DNA of 21,209 nt from Erysipelotrichaceae bacterium UBA2227 (GCA_002348095.1 DDYT01000059.1:1-21209), one strand, 5' to 3'; positions 7,157-14,607 are shown, counted from the stretch's first letter. A program made the numbers and translations. Notes: generated by a model not told the origin, from the sequence alone.

Positions 7157-7182
7157 AAAAACCTTGCCCGCAAGGTTTTTTT
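7157..7182 (+). terminator. Terminator after the XRE gene
   Basis: The stem ACCTTG/CAAGGT (7161-7166 and 7171-7176) with loop CCCG is extended by A/T pairs and followed by a T-run. It lies 5 bases after the XRE stop codon. Confidence 0.85.
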
Positions 7183-7188
7183 ATCTGG

Positions 7189-7217
7189 TTGTAAACCAAT
7201 CGAAAATCCCCTATAAT
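7189..7217 (+). promoter_or_regulatory. Promoter of the TIM-barrel/AraC fusion gene
   Basis: TTGTAA (7189-7194) and TATAAT (7212-7217) are separated by an ideal 17 bp and lie just beyond the XRE terminator. This promoter suggests constitutive, moderate expression of the regulator. Confidence 0.75.
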
Positions 7218-7258
7218 TCAAGTAACAGCGGAAAAATGTGAGATTGAGAGGATACAGA

Positions 7259-8446
7259 ATGGCCTTCAGTAGAACTCAGATTCTCGAACAGCTTCAAAAT
7301 CAAATCAATGCACGCCGACACATTATCGGCGTAGCCGTCGGTGCCGGAATATCGGCGAAATATGCGGAAAAGGGCGGTGCGGATTTGCTTTTAGCTCTTA
7401 ATTCCGGTCGGTTTCGTCAGATGGGCGTCGGATCGTTGGCCGGGCTTTTACCCTTTGCGAATTCCAATGCGCTGGTCATGGATTTTGGCTGCAAGGAAAT
7501 TCTGCCGGTTGTCAAAAAAACACCGGTGATTTTTGGTTTGTGCGCCACCGACCCCACGATCGATCTTGAACATTTTATCGATAAAATCATAGAAAACGGC
7601 TTCTCCGGAATCAACAATTATCCATCCGTCGGAATTATCGGCGGCGTGCTCAGGGAAGCATTGGAAGAAGAAGGTATGTCCTTTCAGAGGGAAGTGGAAG
7701 CGATTTCGATAGCATCAAATAAAGGACTGTTTACGATAGCGTTTGTGTTTAATGTCGAACAAGCCAAAGCCATGGTCGATGCCGGAGCAGATATCATCAC
7801 CTCGCACCTGGGATTTACGGTCGGCGGTGCGATGGACATCACATCACCATTCAACTTAAAAGAAGCTGCTTCACTGACCAAAGCCATCTTTGCCCAATGT
7901 GACCACGCACAACGGCCGATCATTAAAATGATCTACGGCGGACCGATTCATCAGTCCGTCGACTTGAAGTACATGTATGACAACTCCGGGGCTATGGGCT
8001 ATTTCGGAGGTTCGACCTTTGAGCGCATCCCTCTGGAAAAAGCCATCGTTGAAGTGACCCGTGAGTTTAAAATTACCGGTCAGTTTGATCAGGACTCCGC
8101 CTTATTCAATCTTTCCGATGAAATGGACTACGTCTATTTCATCAAAGATTACATCGCGAAAAATTACATGAAAAAGATCTCTTTCAATGATCTTGCGATG
8201 AGGGTCCACTTATCACGTACCTATCTCAGTGCCATGTTTAACCGCGAAGTCGGAATCACATTCCCAGAATACCTGACGCAGGTTCGAATCAATAAAGCGA
8301 TCGAAATCATGCGGAACAAAAATATCAACATGACCGAAATCGCGACGGCTGTCGGTTTCTCCGATTATGCGTATTTCAGTAAGATATTTAAGAAACACAC
8401 CGGATACTCCCCGACTGAATATTTGGAATCAGACAAAAATACATGA
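7259..8446 (+). CDS. TIM-barrel (PEP-hydrolase-like) domain fused to AraC DNA-binding domain
   Basis: This 395-residue protein joins two domains. Residues 1-275 align along their length with the stand-alone TIM-barrel enzyme at 9790-10617: shared blocks include 'GISAK', 'NSGR', 'GSLAGLL', 'TDP', 'GFSG', 'EQAK.M..AGADII' and 'GGPI'. One difference is the residue before GGPI, Tyr226 here and His225 in the enzyme. Residues ~290-392 form an AraC-type double helix-turn-helix, with 'ISFNDLAMRVHLSRTYLS' and 'NMTEIATAVGFSDYAYFSKIFKKHTGYSPTEY' (residues ~358-388). It is most likely a transcription factor whose sensor derives from the enzyme it controls. The ATG at 7259 follows GAGAGG at 7246-7251; a GTG at 7238 lacks an RBS. 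Confidence 0.88.
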   Translation: MAFSRTQILEQLQNQINARRHIIGVAVGAGISAKYAEKGGADLLLALNSGRFRQMGVGSLAGLLPFANSNALVMDFGCKEILPVVKKTPVIFGLCATDPTIDLEHFIDKIIENGFSGINNYPSVGIIGGVLREALEEEGMSFQREVEAISIASNKGLFTIAFVFNVEQAKAMVDAGADIITSHLGFTVGGAMDITSPFNLKEAASLTKAIFAQCDHAQRPIIKMIYGGPIHQSVDLKYMYDNSGAMGYFGGSTFERIPLEKAIVEVTREFKITGQFDQDSALFNLSDEMDYVYFIKDYIAKNYMKKISFNDLAMRVHLSRTYLSAMFNREVGITFPEYLTQVRINKAIEIMRNKNINMTEIATAVGFSDYAYFSKIFKKHTGYSPTEYLESDKNT

Positions 8447-8462
8447 GGAGAAGACGAACCTT

Positions 8463-8478
8463 CATTCTCAATTGAATG
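8463..8478. repeat. Short dyad upstream of the Tm-1-like gene
   Basis: CATTC (8463-8467) and GAATG (8474-8478) form a 5-bp inverted repeat around TCAATT, 17 bases after the regulator stop codon. There is no T-run, so it is not a terminator. It could be a second regulator site or chance. Confidence 0.3.
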
Positions 8479-8483
8479 CGCTT

Positions 8484-8524
8484 ACAGTATGCTTAGGGTA
8501 GATGATAGGCATACTGTTTTGACA
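8484..8524 (+). promoter_or_regulatory. Putative operator and -35 for the Tm-1-like operon
   Basis: The perfect inverted repeat ACAGTATGC (8484-8492) / GCATACTGT (8509-8517) has a 16-bp spacer. One base after its right arm comes a consensus -35, TTGACA (8519-8524). At 16-18 bp downstream there is no recognisable -10 hexamer. An activator site touching the -35 of a promoter with a poor -10 fits positive control, and the AraC-type fusion protein encoded just upstream is the obvious candidate. The spacer is too long for a typical terminator and no long T-run follows. Confidence 0.5.
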
Positions 8525-8570
8525 TTTGCGCGCACTAAGAAACAGAAGCCCATTAAAGGAGGTTTAAGAC

Positions 8571-9779
8571 TTGAAAACCATCGCCATCATTGGAACCATG
8601 GATTCCAAAGGAACCGAGTACGCATTTATCAATGATACCTTAAAAGGGCTGGGACTCAATACCTTGCTCATCCACTGCGGTGTATTTGCGCCAACCATCC
8701 AACCGGATATATCCAATGAAGAAGTGTTTAAAGCTGCCAATGCCGATCTGGCAGACATCGTTGCGAAGAAAGACCGCGCGATGGCAACCGAAGCGGCTGC
8801 CCGCGGTGTCGAAAAACTGGTTCCTCAACTGTATGCTCAAGGCAAGTTTGACGGAATCATCTCTCTGGGCGGCAGCGGCGGTACCTCATTGGCAACTCCG
8901 GGCATGCGGGCCTTACCGGTCGGTATTCCTAAAGTCATGGTATCGACCATGGCTTCCGGCAATGTATCTCAATATGTCGGAACCAGTGACATCGTCATGA
9001 TCCCCTCGATCGTCGATGTGGCCGGACTCAACTCCATTTCAACCAAGATTTTCACCAATGCCTGCTTTGCGATTGCCGGAATGGTCAGTTTCGAGGCGAA
9101 ACTCAATATCGAGAAAAAGCCGTTGGTCGCTGCTACGATGTTTGGGGTCACTACCCCATGTGTCAACTTCGCTAAAGCCGAATTGGAAAAAGAAGGCTAC
9201 GAAGTCATCGTTTTCCATGCCACCGGAACCGGCGGACGATCGATGGAAGCACTGATCGAATCGGGGTATTTCGATGGTGTCTTGGATATCACGACGACGG
9301 AATGGTGCGATGAGCTGGTCGGCGGTGTATTGAATGCCGGACCGACCCGACTGGAAGCTGCCGGCAAAAAAGGTATCCCGCAAGTCGTTTCGACCGGAGC
9401 GCTCGATATGGTCAATTTCGGACCGTACGACAGCATTCCGCCGCAGTTTAAAGGGCGTAACTTTTATAAGCATAACCCGACCGTCACGCTGATGCGTACG
9501 ACCGTGGAAGAAAACCGTGAGCTAGGCAAGATCATCGCCGAGAAACTCAACATGACTCAATCACCGACCGCGTTGTTTTTACCGCTCAAAGGCGTTTCGA
9601 TGATTGATGTGGTAGGGGCTCCTTTCTACGGAAAAGAAGAAGATGAAGTGTTATTTGCGACACTGAGAAACAAGATCGATCGCTCGAAAGTCGAACTTAT
9701 CGAGATGGACTGTGATATCAACGCCGAGATTTTCGGAGTTGCCGCAGCCAAAAAACTGATTGAACTGATGAAAAAATAA
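8571..9779 (+). CDS. Tm-1-like ATP-binding protein (UPF0261)
   Basis: This 402-residue protein matches the UPF0261/Tm-1-like family, the N-terminal half of plant Tm-1. Visible hallmarks are 'IIGTMDSKGTEYAF' near residues 6-19, 'SLGGSGGTSLATPGMRALPVG' split around residues 98-118, 'MVSTMASGNVSQYVGTSDI', 'MFGVTTPCV' and 'HATGTGGRSMEAL'. The Gly-rich loops fit nucleotide binding, which is known for plant Tm-1. The bacterial reaction is not known to me. The start is TTG: AAAGGAGGT at 8556-8563 is a near-perfect RBS seven bases upstream. It is followed after 10 bases by the TIM-barrel enzyme gene, which corresponds to the other half of Tm-1, so the two products probably act together. Confidence 0.9.
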   Translation: MKTIAIIGTMDSKGTEYAFINDTLKGLGLNTLLIHCGVFAPTIQPDISNEEVFKAANADLADIVAKKDRAMATEAAARGVEKLVPQLYAQGKFDGIISLGGSGGTSLATPGMRALPVGIPKVMVSTMASGNVSQYVGTSDIVMIPSIVDVAGLNSISTKIFTNACFAIAGMVSFEAKLNIEKKPLVAATMFGVTTPCVNFAKAELEKEGYEVIVFHATGTGGRSMEALIESGYFDGVLDITTTEWCDELVGGVLNAGPTRLEAAGKKGIPQVVSTGALDMVNFGPYDSIPPQFKGRNFYKHNPTVTLMRTTVEENRELGKIIAEKLNMTQSPTALFLPLKGVSMIDVVGAPFYGKEEDEVLFATLRNKIDRSKVELIEMDCDINAEIFGVAAAKKLIELMKK

Positions 9780-9789
9780 GGAGAACAAC

Positions 9790-10617
9790 ATGGCAATCAA
9801 ATGCAGCGAAATCATCGCAAAGTTAAGAAATGAAGTTGCTTCAGGCAAAATCATTCTGGGTGCCGGAGCCGGTACCGGAATCTCCGCAAAAAGCGGAGAA
9901 GCCGGCGGGGTCGATCTGATCATTATTTATAACTCCGGACGTTATCGGATGGCCGGACGCGGCTCATTGGCCGGTCTGTTATCGTATGGCGATGCCAATG
10001 CGATCGTCGTCGAAATGGGACATGAAGTGCTGCCGGTGGTCAAACATACACCGGTGTTGGCCGGGGTTTGCGGTACCGACCCTTTCAGGATCATGGAAGT
10101 ATTCTTGAAACAGCTCAAAGAACAGGGATTCTCCGGCGTTCAGAACTTTCCGACAGTCGGACTGATCGACGGTGTTTTCCGACAGAACCTTGAAGAAACC
10201 GGCATGGGCTATGATCTGGAAGTTGAAATGATCAAAAAAGCCCACGAGCTGGACTTGCTGACGACACCGTATGTCTTCGATGAAGAACAGGCAAAGAAAA
10301 TGGCTGCGGCCGGAGCTGATATCATCGTTGCCCATATGGGACTGACGACTAAAGGCACGATCGGCGCTAAAACGGCACTGACCTTGGATGATGCGGTCAA
10401 ACGCGTTCAGGCTTTGTGCGATGCCGCAAAATCAGTCAATCCCGATATCATGGTTCTGTGTCACGGCGGTCCGATTGCTGAACCGCAGGATGCCCAATAT
10501 GTCATCGCCCGCACCAAAGGCGTGGACGGTTTCTTTGGGGCATCGTCGATCGAACGGTTTGCGACGGAAGTCGGTATCAAACAACAGGCGGAAGCTTTTA
10601 AAAACATAACAAAATAA
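9790..10617 (+). CDS. PEP-hydrolase-like TIM-barrel enzyme
   Basis: This 275-residue protein belongs to the family named phosphoenolpyruvate hydrolase-like (PF09370 as I recall), equivalent to the C-terminal half of plant Tm-1. Key blocks are 'GAGAGTGISAKSGEAGG', 'YNSGRYRMAGRGSLAGLL', 'CGTDPF', 'NFPTVGLIDG', 'AGADIIVAHMGLTTKG' and 'CHGGPI' (H225), each at barrel-strand ends. The barrel suggests an aldolase- or hydrolase-type reaction on a small acid, but the substrate is not established. The upstream stop codon is part of the RBS (TAAGGAG at 9777-9783), so translation is probably coupled to the Tm-1-like gene. A paralogous barrel is fused to the AraC regulator at 7259-8446. Confidence 0.9.
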   Translation: MAIKCSEIIAKLRNEVASGKIILGAGAGTGISAKSGEAGGVDLIIIYNSGRYRMAGRGSLAGLLSYGDANAIVVEMGHEVLPVVKHTPVLAGVCGTDPFRIMEVFLKQLKEQGFSGVQNFPTVGLIDGVFRQNLEETGMGYDLEVEMIKKAHELDLLTTPYVFDEEQAKKMAAAGADIIVAHMGLTTKGTIGAKTALTLDDAVKRVQALCDAAKSVNPDIMVLCHGGPIAEPQDAQYVIARTKGVDGFFGASSIERFATEVGIKQQAEAFKNITK

Positions 10618-10631
10618 CAGTAAATTTACTG
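10618..10631. repeat. Perfect 14-bp palindrome between enzyme and DUF1097 genes
   Basis: CAGTAAATTTACTG begins directly after the TAA of the TIM-barrel enzyme and ends 14 bases before the DUF1097 start. As RNA it could form a 5-bp stem with an AATT loop, possibly a processing or stability element. Its ACAGTA half also occurs in the arms of the dyad at 8484-8517. Confidence 0.4.
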
Positions 10632-10645
10632 AGAGAGAGGACAAC

Positions 10646-11116
10646 ATGAAAAATTTAAAAATGGCGATCGTGGTCGGCCTGCTGGCAGGAGGCTGGGCAT
10701 TCGTTGCTTTGACTGTGGGCGAATTTGCGGGTGTAACACTTCACGCCTGGCCGGTATTTCTGGCATGGGCACTGTTCTTTGCGGCCGGCGCGGACAATAA
10801 CGCAGCTGTAAAAGTCGCAACATCATCGGTTTGGGGAATCGTTTGGGGATATCTGAGCGTTTATATCGGCATGACCTTATTGGGCGATGCCCTTGGTGTA
10901 CCGGGCGGGATCGGTTTGGCCGTAGCCGTGTTGGCTGCACTGATCGTCATCCTGATGACCGATGTCAAGTTCTTATCGTTTGGACCTGGCGCATTTGCAA
11001 CATGGGCCGTTTATTTCGGAACGAACTTCGATTTTGTCGGTTCGATTGCCATGCTGATGGTCGGTGTGCTGTTGGGCGTGGTTTCCGTAAAACTTACCGC
11101 ACTGATTTCCAAATAG
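10646..11116 (+). CDS. DUF1097 membrane protein
   Basis: This 156-residue protein is almost entirely hydrophobic, with about six predicted membrane segments (roughly 6-27, 34-50, 58-80, 88-105, 112-128 and 132-153). Gly/Ala-rich helices and short loops match DUF1097, the family of E. coli YcdZ. No function is established; a small channel or transporter is plausible. The RBS is GAGAGG shortly before ATG. It closes the Tm-1-like operon, 28 bp after the TIM-barrel enzyme and before a strong UUCG terminator. Position suggests it moves the substrate or product of the two enzymes, which is inference from context only. Confidence 0.8.
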   Translation: MKNLKMAIVVGLLAGGWAFVALTVGEFAGVTLHAWPVFLAWALFFAAGADNNAAVKVATSSVWGIVWGYLSVYIGMTLLGDALGVPGGIGLAVAVLAALIVILMTDVKFLSFGPGAFATWAVYFGTNFDFVGSIAMLMVGVLLGVVSVKLTALISK

Positions 11117-11135
11117 TTTAGATTTATATGACATG

Positions 11136-11159
11136 TGGCAGCTTCGGCTGCCATTTTTT
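11136..11159 (+). terminator. UUCG terminator of the Tm-1-like operon
   Basis: A 7-bp stem TGGCAGC/GCTGCCA closes a TTCG loop (11143-11146) and is followed by six T. It lies 20 bp after the DUF1097 stop. Confidence 0.93.
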
Positions 11160-11160
11160 A

Positions 11161-11169
11161 TGTTACAAT
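11161..11169 (+). promoter_or_regulatory. Extended -10 of the second MBL gene
   Basis: TGT followed by TACAAT gives an extended -10, 26 bp before the ATG. Its -35 zone falls in the preceding terminator hairpin and is poor, so a weak promoter is expected. Confidence 0.45.
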
Positions 11170-11194
11170 AAAGCAAGATTTTCAGGAGAACGAT

Positions 11195-11914
11195 ATGGCA
11201 GACCTTACCACGCTCAACCTAGACTACGATAACAACGGACGCATCTTCACGGTGCATCCGGTTTTGATCAGCGATGACCGGGATATCGTCATGATCGACT
11301 GCGGTTATCCCGGGCAGCTGTCGAAAATCCGGCAGTTGGCGAAAGAGCAGGGGATCGATCTGGAGCGTCTGACCAAAGTCATCATTACCCACAACGATAT
11401 TGACCACATGGGTTCGCTCGCCGAATTGAAGCGGGCATATCCCAAGATTGAGATCATTGCTTCCCATCTTCAGGCCCAGTACATCAGCGGACAGCAGACG
11501 GCCATCCGCTTACAGCTGGCCCAGCACGCCTATGCCGGTGCCACTGAACATCGCAAAGGCGAGATTGCGAAACTGATTAATATTCTCAACTCAGTCGAAA
11601 GCGTTGATGTCGACCGGCAGGTAAGCGATCGTGAGATCATGGACGTGTGCGGCGGACTTCAAATCATCTACACCCCGGGTCATCTGCCCGGACATATCAG
11701 TGTGTATCATATCGAAAGCCGCTCTTTGATCACCGGTGATGCATTGGTGAGCTCTTTTGGCCGATTGGAGATCGCACATCCCAAATCCAACCTCGACAGC
11801 CAACAGGCAAGAATCTCAGCGAAATCACTCAGCATGCTGGATATCGATGCCGTCTACTGCTATCACGGCGGTCTCTATACAGGCAATATCCGTGAGGAAC
11901 TCAACTCTCTTTGA
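11195..11914 (+). CDS. MBL-fold hydrolase, copy 2 (HxDxDH variant)
   Basis: At 239 residues this is the same length as the MBL protein at 6038-6757 and aligns to it with no gaps: H66, D68, D70, H71, H163, H167, D182 and H224 hold the same numbers in both. By hand count about 100 of 239 residues are identical. The metal motif here is 'THNDIDHMG', again with Asp in place of the second His of HxHxDH. The region around 110-130 differs most, which may change substrate choice. The start at ATG 11195 is set by CAGGAGAA at 11183-11190. It is separated from the Tm-1-like operon by a strong terminator, so a functional link to that operon is not required. Confidence 0.88.
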   Translation: MADLTTLNLDYDNNGRIFTVHPVLISDDRDIVMIDCGYPGQLSKIRQLAKEQGIDLERLTKVIITHNDIDHMGSLAELKRAYPKIEIIASHLQAQYISGQQTAIRLQLAQHAYAGATEHRKGEIAKLINILNSVESVDVDRQVSDREIMDVCGGLQIIYTPGHLPGHISVYHIESRSLITGDALVSSFGRLEIAHPKSNLDSQQARISAKSLSMLDIDAVYCYHGGLYTGNIREELNSL

Positions 11915-11943
11915 TTGCCATCTTCGCCATCATCCTCTATACT
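11915..11943 (+). promoter_or_regulatory. Promoter of the SIS-domain gene
   Basis: TTGCCA (11915-11920) and TATACT (11938-11943) are 17 bp apart. The -35 begins directly after the MBL stop codon, so the SIS gene is independently transcribed. Confidence 0.75.
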
Positions 11944-11962
11944 GAAACCATGGAGGTATTCT

Positions 11963-12991
11963 ATGAATTATCAAAGTTATAATGAAATCCGTTATGGATT
12001 TCAATCCATGAAACAGACCTTCGACTATATCAGTGCCAATAAAGAATGGATCTATGCGACCTTTTTGGATCGCAACGACATCGTCTTTGTGGGTTGCGGA
12101 GCCAGTTACTGGGCATCGGTGTCCGGTGCGGCCATCATGCAAAAGAAACTGGGCAAGAAAATCATTTTGCTTAAAGCGGCGGATGTCGTAATGAGTGAAG
12201 AAAACTATAAACATCTCTACGATGCACCTTTGTTTATCGTGCCGTCACGTTCGGGACAGTCCAAAGAAACCTTGCAGGCCATCGATATCCTCAAAGAAGC
12301 CTATCCGGATCACCGCGTACTTTCGATCACGATGTTTGAGAATAATCCGCTGATGAAACTCAGCGATGTCCCGCTGTATCTGCCCTGGAGTGAGGAAATC
12401 TCGGTATGCTCGACCCGCTCGTTCAATAACATCTACCTAACTTTTTTACTTATCTCGATGATCTTGAAACAGGAAGATATGGGTGAGTTTGATAAGTTCT
12501 TTGCGATGGCGGAAACGGTATACGACCGCTTGGACTATGAGGCAAGAAACATCGTCTCTGCGATGCATCAGCCTCAAATCGTGACCTTAGGGGCAGGGGT
12601 ACAATACGGGGCGGTCATTGCCGGTGCCTATATCCTGGTGGAAATGGCGCAGTGGCTTTCTTCGTTTTATCAGACCCTGGAGTTTCGTCACGGACCGATC
12701 GTTACAGCGCGGCAGGGGACGTGGATTTTTCTGAGTTCTTTGAACTCGACGACCAAAGATCTGGAGGATGGACTGGTCAAAGAAATTCTTGCACAGAATG
12801 CCAACGTCGTACTTTTCGGACGTGACAGTGATTTCGATGGAGTCATCAATGTCAAAGTCCCTCAGTTTTCCGAGCAACTGCGCGGCAGCCTGTTTGTGAC
12901 GCTGATGCAACTGGTGGCATTTCACTTTTCCGTTAAGCTGGGCCTTGACCCGGATAAACCCGGGGAACTCAACCGGTTTATCACTTATTAA
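11963..12991 (+). CDS. SIS-domain sugar isomerase/deaminase-like protein
   Basis: This 342-residue protein holds two SIS domains, as in AgaS, FrlB and the isomerase half of GlmS. The first shows 'FVGCGASYWASVSGA' near 43-57 and the phosphosugar loop 'SRSGQSKET' at 95-103, with 'CSTRSFNNIYL' after it. The second has 'LGAGVQYGAVIAGAYILVEMAQ' and 'LEFRHGP'. The C-terminal 'GLDPDKPGELNRF' is typical of aldose/ketose deglycase-like members. It should act on a phosphorylated amino sugar or fructosamine, but no PTS or kinase gene is nearby to name the substrate. GGAGG at 11952-11956 fixes ATG 11963; an upstream in-frame start lies before the promoter -10 and is rejected. Confidence 0.85.
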   Translation: MNYQSYNEIRYGFQSMKQTFDYISANKEWIYATFLDRNDIVFVGCGASYWASVSGAAIMQKKLGKKIILLKAADVVMSEENYKHLYDAPLFIVPSRSGQSKETLQAIDILKEAYPDHRVLSITMFENNPLMKLSDVPLYLPWSEEISVCSTRSFNNIYLTFLLISMILKQEDMGEFDKFFAMAETVYDRLDYEARNIVSAMHQPQIVTLGAGVQYGAVIAGAYILVEMAQWLSSFYQTLEFRHGPIVTARQGTWIFLSSLNSTTKDLEDGLVKEILAQNANVVLFGRDSDFDGVINVKVPQFSEQLRGSLFVTLMQLVAFHFSVKLGLDPDKPGELNRFITY

Positions 12992-12994
12992 GCG

Positions 12995-13019
12995 AAGGTG
13001 TCGAAAGACATCTTTTTTT
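12995..13019 (+). terminator. Terminator after the SIS-domain gene
   Basis: An 8-bp stem AAGGTGTC/GACATCTT with one G-U pair and a GAAA loop is followed by seven T. It starts 4 bases after the stop codon. Confidence 0.88.
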
Positions 13020-13020
13020 G

Positions 13021-13058
13021 TGTTATAATATCGATAACCGATATCGTAAACCGATATG
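13021..13058 (+). promoter_or_regulatory. PadR-MFS-ChrA operon promoter with repeated operator
   Basis: An extended -10, TGT plus TATAAT (13024-13029), runs into an operator region. ATATCG (13028-13033) and CGATAT (13039-13044) form an inverted repeat. AACCGATAT occurs twice as a direct repeat at 13036-13044 and 13049-13057, 13 bp apart. The sites cover the -10 and the transcript start, the position expected for repression by the PadR protein encoded next. Confidence 0.65.
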
Positions 13059-13073
13059 AAAGGTCGTGATCGG

Positions 13074-13394
13074 ATGAGTGACTATGTAAAGAAGCGGCTG
13101 TTTCAGGGATTTATCTGCATGCACATCCTGCACCATGCCAAAAGTGAACCCGTATACGGCAGCTGGATGGTACAGGAGTTGGCCCATCACGGCTATGAAC
13201 TGTCCTACGGAACCCTGTATCCGATTTTGCATGATTTAGAAAAGGAAGGACTGTTGGTTTCTTCGTCATCCAATGTCGAAGGCAAAATACGCAAGTACTA
13301 CTCACTGACACACTCAGGGGAACAAGTATTGTCAGAAATGATCAGGTATCTTGCAGAGCTGACCGGTGAGATCCTAAAGGAAAACTATGAATAA
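13074..13394 (+). CDS. PadR-family transcriptional regulator
   Basis: This 106-residue protein is a PadR winged helix: 'FICMHILHHAKSEPVYGSWMVQELAHHGYELSYGTLYPILHDLEKEGLLVSS' (residues ~14-64) shows the YG..L..EL and 'GTLYP.L..LE..GL' signatures, followed by the 'KIRKYYSLTHSGEQVL' wing and a C-terminal dimer helix. PadR proteins usually repress adjacent efflux or stress genes and are released by small molecules. It heads an operon with an MFS exporter and a ChrA protein. The ATG at 13074 is preferred over 13056, which lies inside the operator, but the RBS (AAAGGT) is modest. Its last 8 bases overlap the MFS start. Confidence 0.88.
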   Translation: MSDYVKKRLFQGFICMHILHHAKSEPVYGSWMVQELAHHGYELSYGTLYPILHDLEKEGLLVSSSSNVEGKIRKYYSLTHSGEQVLSEMIRYLAELTGEILKENYE

Positions 13395-14607
13395 AGCCAT
13401 GAGAAAAACCGCCCAGTTTCTGGGACTGAACCGAAGCATCGGTGCGATGCTGGTCATGGCAATACTCTTGGGCATGGGTGAGAAGATGGGCGAGCGCTTT
13501 CTGCCGATCTATCTGCTTGCGGTCGGCGGTTCGGTGTATGCGGTCGGCTTTCTCAATGCCCTCGACAACTTTCTCAGTGCGATCTACTCCTGGATCGGCG
13601 GAGTCGTTTCCGATAAAGTCGGATATAAACGGGCCCTGATGATCTACACTGTCATCTCGATTTTCGGCTATCTGATCATTATCCTTTTCCCAAGCTGGCA
13701 AGCTGTACTGATCGGGGCCATCTTCTTCATTTCATGGACGGCCCTCTCCTTACCGGCCATCTTATCCCTGGTTTCTTCGACACTGAAAAAGGAAAAGCAG
13801 ACGATGGGCGTATCGATGCACTCGATGATCCGACGCATCCCCATGGCCATCGGACCGCTGATCGGCGCGATTTTGATAGAAATTTATGGCATACTGATTG
13901 GTGCCCGGATTGCCTTTATCGTCGCACTGGTGTTTGCGATCATATCCCTGATCTTTATCCGGCTTTTCATCGAGGACAAACAAGAGAAAAGCGAAAAAGT
14001 CAGCAACATCATCCAAACGGTCCGTACGATGCCCAACGAACTCAAGACACTGCTGCTCAGCGATATCCTGATCCGCTTTGCCGAGCAGATTCCTTATGCC
14101 TTTGTGGTGGTATGGATCATCCAAACCAACCAGCAGTCTGCCGTAAATTTCAGCGTGCTGACAATGATTGAAATGGCCGTAGCCATGATCATCTATATCC
14201 CGGTCGCCTATCTTTCCGAGAAAGTGTCCAACAAGACGATCGTGGCGATCACTTTCGGATTCTTTACGATATTTCCGGCATTCCTGCTGTTTTCCACGGG
14301 TATGCCGATGCTTATTATTGCCTTTATCATCCGCGGACTCAAGGAATTTGGGGAGCCGACCCGCAAGGCACTGATCGTCAAGCTGGCCAACGAAGGTTCC
14401 AAAGCGACGACCTTCGGTACATATTATCTGATTCGCGATGTCGTCGTTTCCATCGCAGCGATGTTTAGTGCGATGCTCTGGTCGATATCCCCGCAGACCA
14501 ACTTTCTGACGGCCAGTGCATTTGGACTGCTTGGAACCGCGATTTTTGTTATATTTGGAAAAGACAAGCGGACTTTGATTGAATGGAAAGGAATTAAGAA
14601 TGAATAA
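13387..14607 (+). CDS. Major facilitator superfamily transporter
   Basis: This 406-residue inner-membrane protein has about 12 hydrophobic segments. The loop between helices 2 and 3 carries the MFS signature as 'GGVVSDKVGYKRAL' (around residues 71-84). A central charged loop, 'EDKQEKSEKVSNII', separates the two six-helix halves. Size and layout fit a drug or metabolite exporter, but the cargo cannot be read from sequence. It begins inside the padR gene: the shared bases ATGAATAA contain the MFS start and the padR stop, so translation is coupled. The same eight bases form the junction to the next gene. Control by the PadR protein is the likely mode. Confidence 0.88.
   Translation: MNKAMRKTAQFLGLNRSIGAMLVMAILLGMGEKMGERFLPIYLLAVGGSVYAVGFLNALDNFLSAIYSWIGGVVSDKVGYKRALMIYTVISIFGYLIIILFPSWQAVLIGAIFFISWTALSLPAILSLVSSTLKKEKQTMGVSMHSMIRRIPMAIGPLIGAILIEIYGILIGARIAFIVALVFAIISLIFIRLFIEDKQEKSEKVSNIIQTVRTMPNELKTLLLSDILIRFAEQIPYAFVVVWIIQTNQQSAVNFSVLTMIEMAVAMIIYIPVAYLSEKVSNKTIVAITFGFFTIFPAFLLFSTGMPMLIIAFIIRGLKEFGEPTRKALIVKLANEGSKATTFGTYYLIRDVVVSIAAMFSAMLWSISPQTNFLTASAFGLLGTAIFVIFGKDKRTLIEWKGIKNE

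Noticed and set aside
8443..8475. Ten-codon frame MRRRRTFILN overlapping the regulator stop, a possible arginine leader peptide
   Set aside because: It has four consecutive Arg codons but no RBS, and no attenuator hairpin pair with a T-run follows. Most likely chance.
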